A stretch of DNA of 64,000 nucleotides from NCBI RefSeq assembly GCF_000374925.1, contig NZ_KB895550.1, positions 80,889 to 144,888 of the forward strand, given 5' to 3'. The DNA comes from Arthrobacter sp. 131MFCol6.1 (lineage in GTDB: Bacteria; Actinomycetota; Actinomycetes; Actinomycetales; Micrococcaceae). The notes beneath the pieces were generated by a model that had not been told where the DNA came from, did no database searches, and saw only the letters and a program-made list of their open reading frames with translations. Each line of letters starts with the position of its first letter. Position 1 is the stretch's first letter. Positions 37,317 through 45,582 of the stretch are shown piece after piece. The position numbers and the translations under genes were made by a program.

Positions 37317-37739
37317 TCATGAAGCATCTGCTCCCTCGTCATCCTGGCCGGCCGGCGTCGCGGCGCCCGTACTATTCTTCTTCTGCGTTTCGAGCCAGGC
37401 CATGACATCGGCCAGCCGGATCCGGCGGTGCGTTCCCCGGTATTCCACCGGGATCTCGCCGCGGTCGGTCATGTTCCGCAGATACGTGTGCGAGATCCCC
37501 GCAAGCTCCGCGGCCCTGGATGTCGTCAGCATTTCCTCGACGCTGCTGACCGTCACGGCCTCGCCGCGGCTGAAGCGGCCCAGCAGATCGACGACGGCGT
37601 CCCGCGCCGCCGGCGGCAGCCGGTGGACCGTGCCGTCCACGAACACCGTGATGTCGTGGCTGCCGTCGAGGGCGTACCTGAGGTTCTGCGCATCCTCGGC
37701 CGGGAGGCCGGCCGTGACCCGGGGGGCTATCAGTGCCAT
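37317..37739 (-). CDS. excisionase-type helix-turn-helix protein (antitoxin-like)
   Basis: 140 residues. The middle and C-terminal part is a MerR/excisionase-like winged helix (VEEMLTTSRAAELAGISHTYLRNMTDRGEIPVEYRGTHRRIRLADVMAWLE). The N-terminal part (residues 1-60) resembles the dimerising segment found in antitoxins of PIN-domain toxin pairs. No PIN or other toxin gene lies beside it: 75 bases downstream is the next gene, a membrane protein. TAGGAT (minus strand, 37746-37751) is 6 bases before the ATG, so it is likely leaderless. It may be a stand-alone regulator or an orphan antitoxin. Confidence 0.75.
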   Translation of the reverse strand: MALIAPRVTAGLPAEDAQNLRYALDGSHDITVFVDGTVHRLPPAARDAVVDLLGRFSRGEAVTVSSVEEMLTTSRAAELAGISHTYLRNMTDRGEIPVEYRGTHRRIRLADVMAWLETQKKNSTGAATPAGQDDEGADAS

Positions 37740-37761
37740 GAGTGCATCCTAGCCGCAGCCA

Positions 37762-39447
37762 CTACAGCCCAAGGTCCTCCAACACCGGCAGCTTTGCCCG
37801 CACCCAGGCCCGGGCCTCGGTAGCGCTCGGCGCGGACAGGGCCAGCTTGGCCAGCTCCCGCGCCTCGGCCAGGGTGACGGTCTTCAGCACGGCGGCGACG
37901 GCCGCGATGGAACGCGCCGTCATGGACAGCGTGGTGACGCCCAGCCCCGTGAGGACGACGGCGAGGGCAGGGTCCGCCGCGGCCTCGCCGCACACGCCCA
38001 CCGGTTTGTTGTGGCCCTCGGCCGCGGAACCTTCCACGGTCAGGCCCACGAGCCGCAGCACGGCGGGCTGCCAGGGCGTGTTCAGGGCGGCCAGCGGGCC
38101 GAGCTGGCGGTCGGCGGCCATGGCGTACTGGGTGAGGTCATTGGTGCCCAGGCTGGCGAAGCCGACCTCGCGGAGAATGGCCTCGGCCGTCAGTGCCGCC
38201 GACGGGACCTCCACCATGACGCCGGGCGTCTTGATCCCTGCCGCGGCGCACAGCGAGGCAAAGCGGGCCGCTTCCTCAGCGGTGGAAATCATCGGGGCCA
38301 TCACCCAGACGTCGGCCTCCGATGCCTTCTCGGCCAGGGCAATGGCCTGCAGCTGGCGCTCCAGGACCCCGGGCGTGGTGAAGTCGGTCCGGTAGCCGCG
38401 GACGCCCAGGGCGGGGTTGGGCTCGGTGGCGTCGGTCAGGAACGGCAGCGGCTTGTCCGCGCCGGCGTCGAGCGTGCGGAGCACCACCTTCTTGCCGGGG
38501 AAGGCGTCGAAAACGCCCTGGTAGGCGGCGGCCTGTTCCTCCACGGTCGGTTCGGTGTCCCGCTCCAGGAAGCAGAACTCGGTCCGGAACAGCCCCACGC
38601 CCTGGGCGTTCAGGCCGGCCGCGGCCACGGCGTCCTTGGCGCCGCCGACATTGGCCAGGAGCGGCACGAGGTGGCCGTCCGCCGTCGTGCCGGTCCCGTC
38701 GAAGGCGGCGAGCAGCGACGCCGTGGCGGCCCAGTGGGCTGCGGCCGCGCGCTGGGACTCGTCGGGGTCCGCGGTGATGAGGCCGGCCGCGCCGTCCACG
38801 TACACCTCGGTGCCGTCGGCGAGTTCGTCGACTCCGGCCGCGGCGACCACGGCGGGCAGGCCCAGCGAGCGGGCAATGATCGCGGTGTGGGACTGCGGGC
38901 CGCCGCCGGCGGTGACCAGGGCCAGGATCTTCTCCGGATCCAGGGTGGCGGTATCGGCCGGGGCCAGGTCCTCGGCGATGAGGATGAACGGGGTGGGGGA
39001 CACGGGAATGCCCGGCGCGGGAACGCCGCGCAGTTCCGCCACGATCCGGGAGCGGACATCCAGGACATCCGTGGCGCGCTCGGCCATGTAGCCGCCCAGG
39101 TTGTGCAGCATTTCCGAGACCGAGGCGCCGGCTTCCCAGATCGCCCGCTGCCCGGAGGTGCCGCGGCCGATCAGTTTCGCGGCGGACTTGAGCAGCATGG
39201 TGTCGGTGGCCATCAGGGCCGTGGCCTCGAGGACGGCCTTGCCGTCGCCCGTGACGGTCTCGGAACGGGCCTTCAGTTCGTCGTGGACGGATTTCGCCGC
39301 GGCCTTCAGCGCCGCCGTCGCGTCTTCCGCCGTGACGCCGGCGGGGAGCTGCTCTCCGGCGGGCGGTTCGCTGATCGGTTTGGGCATCTGCCGGACGGTG
39401 CCGATGATGCGGCCGGGGCTAACGCCTACTCCTGGGAAGTTCTGCAC
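37762..39447 (-). CDS. ptsI: phosphoenolpyruvate-protein phosphotransferase (PTS enzyme I)
   Basis: 561 residues (EC 2.7.3.9), the cytoplasmic first component of the PTS, which takes phosphate from PEP and passes it to HPr. The phospho-histidine is His187 in GGGPQSHTAIIARS. The PEP-binding barrel has VGLFRTEFCFLERD, FRTLDAG-like VVLRTLDAGADKPLPF, SLGTNDLTQYAMAADR and GVCGEAAADP (catalytic Cys). It is divergent from the TetR-mtlA-mtlD unit; HPr is not in this window. The minus strand shows TACAAT (39579-39584) as a possible -10. Confidence 0.94.
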   Translation of the reverse strand: MQNFPGVGVSPGRIIGTVRQMPKPISEPPAGEQLPAGVTAEDATAALKAAAKSVHDELKARSETVTGDGKAVLEATALMATDTMLLKSAAKLIGRGTSGQRAIWEAGASVSEMLHNLGGYMAERATDVLDVRSRIVAELRGVPAPGIPVSPTPFILIAEDLAPADTATLDPEKILALVTAGGGPQSHTAIIARSLGLPAVVAAAGVDELADGTEVYVDGAAGLITADPDESQRAAAAHWAATASLLAAFDGTGTTADGHLVPLLANVGGAKDAVAAAGLNAQGVGLFRTEFCFLERDTEPTVEEQAAAYQGVFDAFPGKKVVLRTLDAGADKPLPFLTDATEPNPALGVRGYRTDFTTPGVLERQLQAIALAEKASEADVWVMAPMISTAEEAARFASLCAAAGIKTPGVMVEVPSAALTAEAILREVGFASLGTNDLTQYAMAADRQLGPLAALNTPWQPAVLRLVGLTVEGSAAEGHNKPVGVCGEAAADPALAVVLTGLGVTTLSMTARSIAAVAAVLKTVTLAEARELAKLALSAPSATEARAWVRAKLPVLEDLGL

Positions 39448-39578
39448 TGAAGGTCCTCATTTTCTGTCGTAGGCCAGTGGCCACAAGCCGGTAAATCAAG
39501 TGCCGCCGCTGACCCTGCTGGTCAAATGCGCCTGCGGCTGACGGCTACGGCAGCGGGCGGGTCACGGCACCTGAAAAA

Positions 39579-39600
39579 ATTGTATGTGATGCAGTTCATA
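39579..39600 (-). promoter_or_regulatory. ptsI promoter region with CRP/GlxR-like site
   Basis: On the minus strand TACAAT (39579-39584) is a good -10 for ptsI. Directly upstream lies TGTGA-N6-TCATA (39585-39600 on the plus strand), one base from the TGTGA-N6-TCACA core of CRP/GlxR sites. The site would sit between -10 and -35, which fits repression better than activation. Confidence 0.45.
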
Positions 39601-39613
39601 TAGCGTTGCTATA
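39599..39613. promoter_or_regulatory. candidate TetR operator before the mannitol regulator gene
   Basis: Perfect palindrome TATAGC-GTT-GCTATA, 18 bases before the TetR ATG and touching the CRP-like site of ptsI. TAGGGT (39619-39624) is a possible -10 just downstream. Position suggests autoregulation by the TetR protein, possibly with effects on ptsI. Confidence 0.55.
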
Positions 39614-39631
39614 GGTGCTAGGGTAGCGGTT

Positions 39632-40360
39632 ATGAGTATCGATGGCCAGCTACCACCCAAGGCCCGGCTGCTGCGTGCGGCCGCCGAGCTGCTGGCCAAC
39701 TCCGGCGGATCCCCAATCTCGACCCGCCAGATCACGCAGCAGGCCGGTGTCACGGCACCGACCCTCTACCACCACTTTGGTGACAAGGAAGGGCTGTTCG
39801 ACGCCGTCGTCGCAGCAGGTTTCGACGAATATGTCGCGGGCGAACGTGACTTCGCGCCCTCTGGCCAACCTCTGGAGGACATCCGGAGGATGTGGGACAA
39901 CCATGTCCAGTTCGGGCTGAAACAGCCGGAACTGTATCTCGTCATGTTCGGCAATATCCGCCCTGAGAGCCGCCCGGCCATCGTCGCCGATGCCGAGGCC
40001 CTCATGGAGGAAATGCTGAACAAGGCGGCTGTCTCCGGCCAGCTCAACGTCCCGCCCAAGGAGGCGGCCAGGTCCATCCTGGCGGCCAACGTGGGCATGA
40101 CACTCATGCTGATCGCGGAAAAGGCGCCGGAGCGGAACCTCGAGCTCTCTGCCATGACCCGCGATGCCATGATCTTTGCGGTTTCCACCGAGCAGGCCCG
40201 GGACACCGGCTCTGTCGACAGCGGAAAGTCCTCAGTGGTTGTGGCCGCCATCGCATTGAACGCAGCACTGCAGGCGTCCCACTCGGACCAGCTCTCCAGC
40301 TCGGAACTCAAGCTCTTCCTCGAATGGCTCCACCGGATCTCCAACAGCTCCACCAGCTAG
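39632..40360 (+). CDS. TetR-family regulator of the mannitol PTS locus
   Basis: 242 residues. The N-terminal helix-turn-helix spans residues 10-50 (GSPISTRQITQQAGVTAPTLYHHFGDKEGLF). A ligand domain follows, with a Ser/Thr-rich tail. The gene lies 58 bases before mtlA in the same direction and opposite ptsI, so control of mannitol uptake is likely; mannitol operons in other actinobacteria are controlled by several families, so this is by context only. TAGGGT is 7 bases before the ATG with no ribosome site, so it is probably leaderless. Confidence 0.85.
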   Translation: MSIDGQLPPKARLLRAAAELLANSGGSPISTRQITQQAGVTAPTLYHHFGDKEGLFDAVVAAGFDEYVAGERDFAPSGQPLEDIRRMWDNHVQFGLKQPELYLVMFGNIRPESRPAIVADAEALMEEMLNKAAVSGQLNVPPKEAARSILAANVGMTLMLIAEKAPERNLELSAMTRDAMIFAVSTEQARDTGSVDSGKSSVVVAAIALNAALQASHSDQLSSSELKLFLEWLHRISNSSTS

Positions 40361-40418
40361 CTCGGCGAAATTATCGGACCATCCTGCAAAGCAGCGGGAA
40401 TGACGGTTAGGAATTCAC

Positions 40419-42404
40419 ATGGCAACAGAGACAGTTGCGAAACCACGCACCAGCGTCCGCGTGCACGTCCAGAAATTCGGGACGTTTCTGTCCGGAATGA
40501 TCATGCCCAACATCGGCGCCTTCATCGCCTGGGGCTTCATCACGGCCCTCTTCATCCCGGCGGGCTTCTTCCCCAACGCGGAGCTCGGCAAGCTTGTCGG
40601 GCCCATGATCACGTATATGCTCCCGCTGCTGATCGGCTACACCGGCGGCCGGATGGTCTACGGGGTGCGCGGCGGCGTGGTGGGTGCTGTGGCCACGATG
40701 GGCGTCATCGTCGGTACCGACATCCCGATGTTCATCGGCGCCATGATCCTTGGCCCGCTCACTGCCTGGATCATGATGAAGCTGGACAAGATCTGGGAAG
40801 GCCGCGTTAAGCCCGGCTTCGAGATGCTGATCGACAACTTCTCGGCAGGCATCCTGGCCGCCGCCATGGCGGTCGTCGGCATGCTGGTGGTCGGCCCGAT
40901 CGTGAAGGCCTTCAGCAATGGCGCCAGCGCCGTGGTCGAATTCCTCGTCCTCAACGGCCTGCTGCCGTTCACGAGCATCTTCATCGAGCCCGCAAAGGTC
41001 CTGTTCCTCAACAACGCCGTCAACCACGGGATCCTTACCCCGCTGGGCACGCAGCAGGCGCTCGAGCAGGGGAAGTCCATCCTGTTCCTGCTTGAAGCCA
41101 ACCCCGGTCCGGGCTTCGGCATCCTGCTCGCCTTTTCAATCTTCGGCAAGGGTCTGGCCAAGGCGTCCGCGCCGGGCGCAGCGGTGATCCAGTTCGTCGG
41201 CGGCATCCATGAGATCTACTTCCCGTACGTCCTGATGAAGCCGATGACGATCTTCGCCGCAATCGGCGGCGGCATGACCGGCATCTTCACGCTCGTGGTC
41301 ACCGGCGCCGGACTCCGGTCCCCGGCAGCCCCGGGCAGCATCATCGCGGTTTACGCCTCAACGGCACGCGACAGCTACGTCGGTGTGACGCTCTCCGTCC
41401 TGTTTGCCACCACGGTGTCCTTCCTGATCGCCTCGGTGGTCCTGAAAGCGAGCAAGGCGCCCGCCGAGGACGACCTCGACCAGGCCACCCACCGGATGGA
41501 GGCCCTGAAAGGCAAGAAGAGCTCGGTGTCCGCCGCCCTGATCGGTGAGGGCGTGGGTGCCAGCGGCGTCGCCGTCCTCGCCACTCCGATCAAGAACATC
41601 GTCTTTGCCTGCGACGCCGGCATGGGCTCCAGCGCGATGGGCGCCTCGGTGCTCCGGAACAAGATCAAGGCCGCTGGATTCCAGGACGTCAAGGTCACCA
41701 ACTCCGCGATCGCCAACCTCACCGACACGTACGACGTCGTCATCACGCACCAGGACCTGACCGAACGGGCCAAGCCCGCGACCGCCAGCGCCGTGCATGT
41801 CTCTGTGGACAACTTCATGAACAGCCCGCGGTACGACGAGATCGTGGAACTGGTCGAGGCCAGCAACACCGACGCCGGCACCACGGACGCGGGAGCGGCC
41901 CCTGCCGCGGCCGGCGCCGTCGGCACCCCGGAGGCCCCCGCGGCAGCCGAGGCAGAAGCCGAGGAGGGCCCCGCCGGTATCCTGGTGGCCGAAAGCGTCG
42001 TCCTCAACGGCCACGCGACCACGCGGGACGCCGCGATCGACGAGGCCGGGCAGCTTCTGCTGGACCGCGGCGCCGTCGACTCCGGCTATGTGGACGCCAT
42101 GCATGAGCGCGAGGAATCCGTGTCCACCTACATGGGCAGCTTCCTGGCGATCCCGCACGGCACCAACGCCGCGAAGGACCACATCATGAAGTCCGCGGTG
42201 TCGGTGATCCGCTACCCGAACGGCATCGACTGGAACGGCAAGGAAGTGAAGTTCGTCGTCGGTGTGGCCGGCGTCAACAACGAGCACCTGCACATCCTGT
42301 CCTCAATCGCCAAGGTCTTCACCAACAAGGCCCAGGTGGCCCAGCTCGAGGCGGCCACCACGGTTGACGAAGTGCTGGCCCTGTTCGGAAAGGTCAATTC
42401 CTAG
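40419..42404 (+). CDS. mtlA: PTS mannitol transporter, fused IIC-IIB-IIA
   Basis: 661 residues; imports mannitol as mannitol-1-phosphate. The IIC domain (1-345) starts VQKFGTFLSGMIMPNIGAFIAWG and contains GGIHEIYFPY, the mannitol-IIC hallmark. IIB follows with phosphocysteine Cys398 in VFACDAGMGSSAMG. An Ala/Glu/Thr linker (about 483-518) leads to IIA with phospho-His580 in SFLAIPHGT. Domain order matches E. coli MtlA. AGGA precedes the ATG. mtlD starts at the stop codon, so the two are coupled; phosphate comes from ptsI encoded nearby through HPr. Confidence 0.94.
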   Translation: MATETVAKPRTSVRVHVQKFGTFLSGMIMPNIGAFIAWGFITALFIPAGFFPNAELGKLVGPMITYMLPLLIGYTGGRMVYGVRGGVVGAVATMGVIVGTDIPMFIGAMILGPLTAWIMMKLDKIWEGRVKPGFEMLIDNFSAGILAAAMAVVGMLVVGPIVKAFSNGASAVVEFLVLNGLLPFTSIFIEPAKVLFLNNAVNHGILTPLGTQQALEQGKSILFLLEANPGPGFGILLAFSIFGKGLAKASAPGAAVIQFVGGIHEIYFPYVLMKPMTIFAAIGGGMTGIFTLVVTGAGLRSPAAPGSIIAVYASTARDSYVGVTLSVLFATTVSFLIASVVLKASKAPAEDDLDQATHRMEALKGKKSSVSAALIGEGVGASGVAVLATPIKNIVFACDAGMGSSAMGASVLRNKIKAAGFQDVKVTNSAIANLTDTYDVVITHQDLTERAKPATASAVHVSVDNFMNSPRYDEIVELVEASNTDAGTTDAGAAPAAAGAVGTPEAPAAAEAEAEEGPAGILVAESVVLNGHATTRDAAIDEAGQLLLDRGAVDSGYVDAMHEREESVSTYMGSFLAIPHGTNAAKDHIMKSAVSVIRYPNGIDWNGKEVKFVVGVAGVNNEHLHILSSIAKVFTNKAQVAQLEAATTVDEVLALFGKVNS

Positions 42405-43552
42405 TGAAGGCTGTTCATTTCGGAGCCGGAAACATCGGGCGCGGCTTCGTGGGCCTGCTGCTGCACGACGCGGGGTATGAGGTGGTGTTCGCCGACGTCG
42501 CGGACGCCCTCATCACCGAGCTGGCCGCCGCGGACAGCTACGAGGTCCACGAAGTGGGCGAGAACCCCGCCGTCCGTACGGTCAACAACTTCCGGGCGCT
42601 GAACTCCGGCACCCAGGAAGCCGCCGTCGTCGCGGAAATCGCGACGGCGGACATCGTCACCACCGCCGTGGGGCCGCACATCCTGAAGTTTGTGGCGCCC
42701 GTGATCGCCAAGGGGATTGCCGCCCGCCCCGCCGGGCTGGCGCCCCTGCAGGTGATGGCGTGCGAGAACGCGATCAATGCCACGGACATCCTGAAGTCCG
42801 AGGTCGTTGCCCAGTGGGATCCGGCCGCGGGTTCCCTGGACGCGGCCGCCGTGTTTGCCAACACGGCGGTGGACCGGATCGTGCCGAACCAGGAGGCCGG
42901 GCAGGGCCTGGACGTCACGGTGGAGACGTTCTATGAGTGGGTGATCGACCGTACCCCGTTCGCCGGGAAGGAGCCGGTGATCCCGGGCGCGACGTTCGTG
43001 GGCGATCTGGAGCCGTACATCGAGCGGAAGCTGTTCACCGTCAACACGGGGCACGCCGCGGCGGCCTACTTCGGATTCGAGGCCGGCCTGGGCAAGATTT
43101 CCGAGGCCATGGCCGATCAGGACGTCGCCGCCGATGTGCGCGCCGTCCTGGACGAAACCAAGGAGCTGCTGGTGGCCAAGCACGGCTTCAACCGGGCCGA
43201 CCAAGAGGCGTACGTGGAGAAGATCCTGGGCCGCTTTTCCAATCCGCACCTGCCGGACACCGTCACCCGGGTGGGCCGTGCCCCGCTGCGCAAGCTCAGC
43301 CGGCACGAACGCTTCATCGGTCCCGCTGCCGAGCTGGCCGAACGCGGAATTGTCCCCGAGGCGCTGCTCGGGGCCATCGCCGCGGCCCTGCGTTTCAACG
43401 ATCCGGCCGACGCCGAGGCCGTGGAGCTGGCGAAAATCCTCTCCGCGTCCACGCCGGACGAGGCCACGGAGAAGATCACCGGCCTGGCGGCGGACCACCC
43501 GCTCTTCGCCGCCGTCTCCTCCCTCATCGAGGAGGCCAAGGCGGTCGTCTGA
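42404..43552 (+). CDS. mtlD: mannitol-1-phosphate 5-dehydrogenase
   Basis: 382 residues (EC 1.1.1.17), oxidises mannitol-1-phosphate to fructose-6-phosphate with NAD. The N-terminal nucleotide loop is VHFGAGNIGRGFVG. VNTGHAAAAYFGF and the active-site RKLSRHERFIGPA near residues 300-312 are family markers. The GTG start at 42404 shares a base with the mtlA stop (TAGTG), giving translational coupling. It is followed by a perfect terminator. Confidence 0.94.
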   Translation: MKAVHFGAGNIGRGFVGLLLHDAGYEVVFADVADALITELAAADSYEVHEVGENPAVRTVNNFRALNSGTQEAAVVAEIATADIVTTAVGPHILKFVAPVIAKGIAARPAGLAPLQVMACENAINATDILKSEVVAQWDPAAGSLDAAAVFANTAVDRIVPNQEAGQGLDVTVETFYEWVIDRTPFAGKEPVIPGATFVGDLEPYIERKLFTVNTGHAAAAYFGFEAGLGKISEAMADQDVAADVRAVLDETKELLVAKHGFNRADQEAYVEKILGRFSNPHLPDTVTRVGRAPLRKLSRHERFIGPAAELAERGIVPEALLGAIAAALRFNDPADAEAVELAKILSASTPDEATEKITGLAADHPLFAAVSSLIEEAKAVV

Positions 43553-43570
43553 TCAATGCCCTAGCTGGGC

Positions 43571-43602
43571 CGACGCCGGAACTCACCTGAGTTCCGGCGT
43601 CG
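43571..43602 (+). terminator. terminator of the mannitol operon
   Basis: Perfect 15-base stem CGACGCCGGAACTCA, loop CC, then its complement, followed by GCGTGTTT. Nineteen bases beyond the mtlD stop. Confidence 0.85.
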
Positions 43603-43695
43603 GCGTGTTTAAGCCGTCACCCGCCCGTTGCGCTATCACTTACAGCTGCCATTCGCCGGTTTTAACGACCAGGAGTGATAGGGCAACGGGGGCTC

Positions 43696-43731
43696 TTGAC
43701 CATTAGGAAGCCTAACTGTTAGGCTACCTAA
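43696..43731 (+). promoter_or_regulatory. MarR promoter with overlapping palindromic operator
   Basis: TTGACC (43696-43701), an 18-base spacer and TAGGCT (43720-43725) form a good sigma-70-type promoter. A dyad of 14-base arms around one base (TTAGGAAGCCTAAC-T-GTTAGGCTACCTAA, 43703-43731), one mismatch, covers the spacer and the -10. The ATG follows 2 bases later. Confidence 0.75.
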
Positions 43732-43733
43732 CT

Positions 43734-44198
43734 ATGAACGCCAGTGAACCGGCCGACCCCGGGCTCCTCGCTCTCGCCGAGGACTTCCGCGAGGCCCTCC
43801 GCCACAGCATCTATCTCGTCCGCCGCCTGGACGCCGACGGCGAACTCAGTGCCGCCCAGCTCAGCATGCTCAAGATGCTGATGGACGCCGGACCCGCCGC
43901 GGGCGGCGTAAGGGTGGGCGAAATCGCCCGGAACCTCGGCGTCAAGGTGCCCAGCGCCACCGAGCAGATCATCAAGCTCGAGCGCGCCGGCCTCGCCCGG
44001 CGGGAACCGGACCCCGACGACTCCCGCGCCGTCCGGGTCACCCTCACGGACGCCGGCCTCGCCGCCGTCGCATCCGCCAATGAGCGCCGCAACACCGTCA
44101 TGGCCGGCGTCCTCTCATCCCTTTCGGACGAAGACCGCGCAGCCCTCGCGGCCGCCCTCCCGGTCATCGGCAGGATCAACGCGACGCTCCTGGCCTGA
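43734..44198 (+). CDS. MarR-family regulator of the adjacent exporter
   Basis: 154 residues, winged helix with the MarR arrangement: GVRVGEIARNLGVKVPSATEQIIKLERAGLARREPDPDDSRAVRVTLT, the last part being the wing with its conserved D-x-R. The 29-base dyad directly upstream overlaps its own promoter, so it most likely represses itself and the MFS exporter gene that starts 39 bases downstream. Its ligand is unknown; phenolic compounds are typical. The mRNA start would lie almost at the ATG, so it is leaderless or nearly so. Confidence 0.88.
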   Translation: MNASEPADPGLLALAEDFREALRHSIYLVRRLDADGELSAAQLSMLKMLMDAGPAAGGVRVGEIARNLGVKVPSATEQIIKLERAGLARREPDPDDSRAVRVTLTDAGLAAVASANERRNTVMAGVLSSLSDEDRAALAAALPVIGRINATLLA

Positions 44199-44236
44199 TC
44201 TTCACCCAACAATTCCAATCACTTAGGAGTGCCCCC

Positions 44237-45463
44237 ATGCACGGCCACCCCGCCGACACCCTGCCGGCCGCGGAAGTAACCCTCGAGGCCGAGAAGGCCT
44301 CACTGCTCAAACAGCCCAAGGCGGTGTGGGCGACGGCCCTCGCGGCGGTGTTCGCCTTCATGGGGATCGGGCTGGTGGACCCCATCCTGCCGGCGATCGC
44401 CAAGAACCTGGACGCCTCGCCGAGCCAGGTGTCGCTGCTCTTCACGAGCTATTTCCTTGTGACTGCCGTCGCCATGCTGATCACCGGCTACGTCTCCTCG
44501 CGGATCGGCGGGAAGCGGACGCTGCTGATCGGGCTGGCGGTCATCGTCGTGTTCGCCTCCCTGTCCGGCACGTCGGGCAGCGTGGCTGAGCTCATCGGCT
44601 TCCGCGCCGGCTGGGGGCTGGGCAACGCCCTGTTCGTGGCCACGGCGCTGGCCGTGATTGTCGGCGTCGCAAGCGGCGGCGCCGGCACGGCGATCATCCT
44701 GTACGAGGCCGCCCTCGGCCTGGGCATTTCCCTCGGCCCGCTCCTGGGTGCACTGCTTGGCGGCTGGCAGTGGCGCGCCCCGTTCTTCGGCACGGCCGTA
44801 CTGATGGCCTCCGCGTTCATCGCACTCATTGCCCTGCTGCCCAAGACTCCGCTGCCCGAACGGAAAGTCCGGCTCCGGGATCCACTGCTGGCTCTGGGGC
44901 ACAAGGGACTGCGGACGACGGCGGCCAGCGGCCTGTTCTACAACTACGGCTTCTTCACCGTCCTCGCCTTCACGCCCTTCATCCTCGGCATGGACGCCTA
45001 CGGGATCGGCGGGGTGTTCTTCGGCTGGGGTGTGGCCGTCGCGCTCTTCTCGGTCTTTGCCGCCCCCGTGCTCCAGAACCGCTTCGGAGCGGTGCGGGTC
45101 CTCACCGGCACCCTGGTCCTGCTGATGCTCGACCTCGTGGGACTGGGCCTGGCCGCCGGGCACTCGGTGCCCGCCGTCGTCGTCCTCGTGGTCATTTCCG
45201 GGGCGCTCCTGGGCATCAACAACACCATCTACACGGAGCTGGCCATGGGCGTGTCCGATTCGCCACGGCCGGTGGCCTCGGCCGGCTACAACTTCGTGCG
45301 CTGGATGGGCGGCGCCCTGGCGCCGTTTGCCGCCGCGCAGCTGGGCGAACACTTCGGCCCGCAGGTGCCCTTCTTCGCCGGTGCGCTGGCCATGGTGGCG
45401 GCCATCGCGGTGGTCTTCGGCGGTCGCCGCTACCTGGCGGCGCACGAGCCGCACGTGGTCTAA
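44237..45463 (+). CDS. MFS drug/solute exporter (MarR-controlled)
   Basis: 408 residues with 12 predicted helices. The loop between helices 2 and 3 reads GYVSSRIGGKRTLLIG, the MFS signature. FVATALAVIVGVASGGAGTA and YEAALGLGISLGPLLGALLGG (motif C, typical of drug:proton antiporters) mark it as an exporter. A polar N-terminus of about 30 residues precedes helix 1. AGGAG lies before the ATG. It follows the MarR gene and is probably cotranscribed with it. A palindromic terminator closes the unit. The substrate is unknown. Confidence 0.87.
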   Translation: MHGHPADTLPAAEVTLEAEKASLLKQPKAVWATALAAVFAFMGIGLVDPILPAIAKNLDASPSQVSLLFTSYFLVTAVAMLITGYVSSRIGGKRTLLIGLAVIVVFASLSGTSGSVAELIGFRAGWGLGNALFVATALAVIVGVASGGAGTAIILYEAALGLGISLGPLLGALLGGWQWRAPFFGTAVLMASAFIALIALLPKTPLPERKVRLRDPLLALGHKGLRTTAASGLFYNYGFFTVLAFTPFILGMDAYGIGGVFFGWGVAVALFSVFAAPVLQNRFGAVRVLTGTLVLLMLDLVGLGLAAGHSVPAVVVLVVISGALLGINNTIYTELAMGVSDSPRPVASAGYNFVRWMGGALAPFAAAQLGEHFGPQVPFFAGALAMVAAIAVVFGGRRYLAAHEPHVV

Positions 45464-45496
45464 CAACGCCCGGCTTAGCGCCGAGCCCGTCGACAA

Positions 45497-45532
45497 AGAA
45501 CGCCCATGTTTCCGCGGAAACATGGGCGTTCT
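45497..45532. terminator. 36-base palindromic bidirectional terminator
   Basis: AGAACGCCCATGTTTCCG and its exact complement, 34 bases past the MFS exporter stop and 51 bases before the convergent sugar transporter stop. It can terminate both transcripts. Confidence 0.85.
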
Positions 45533-45582
45533 CTGTCACCTCGCCGAGTGCAACGCTGACGTCACGTCACGCCGGCGCAGGC

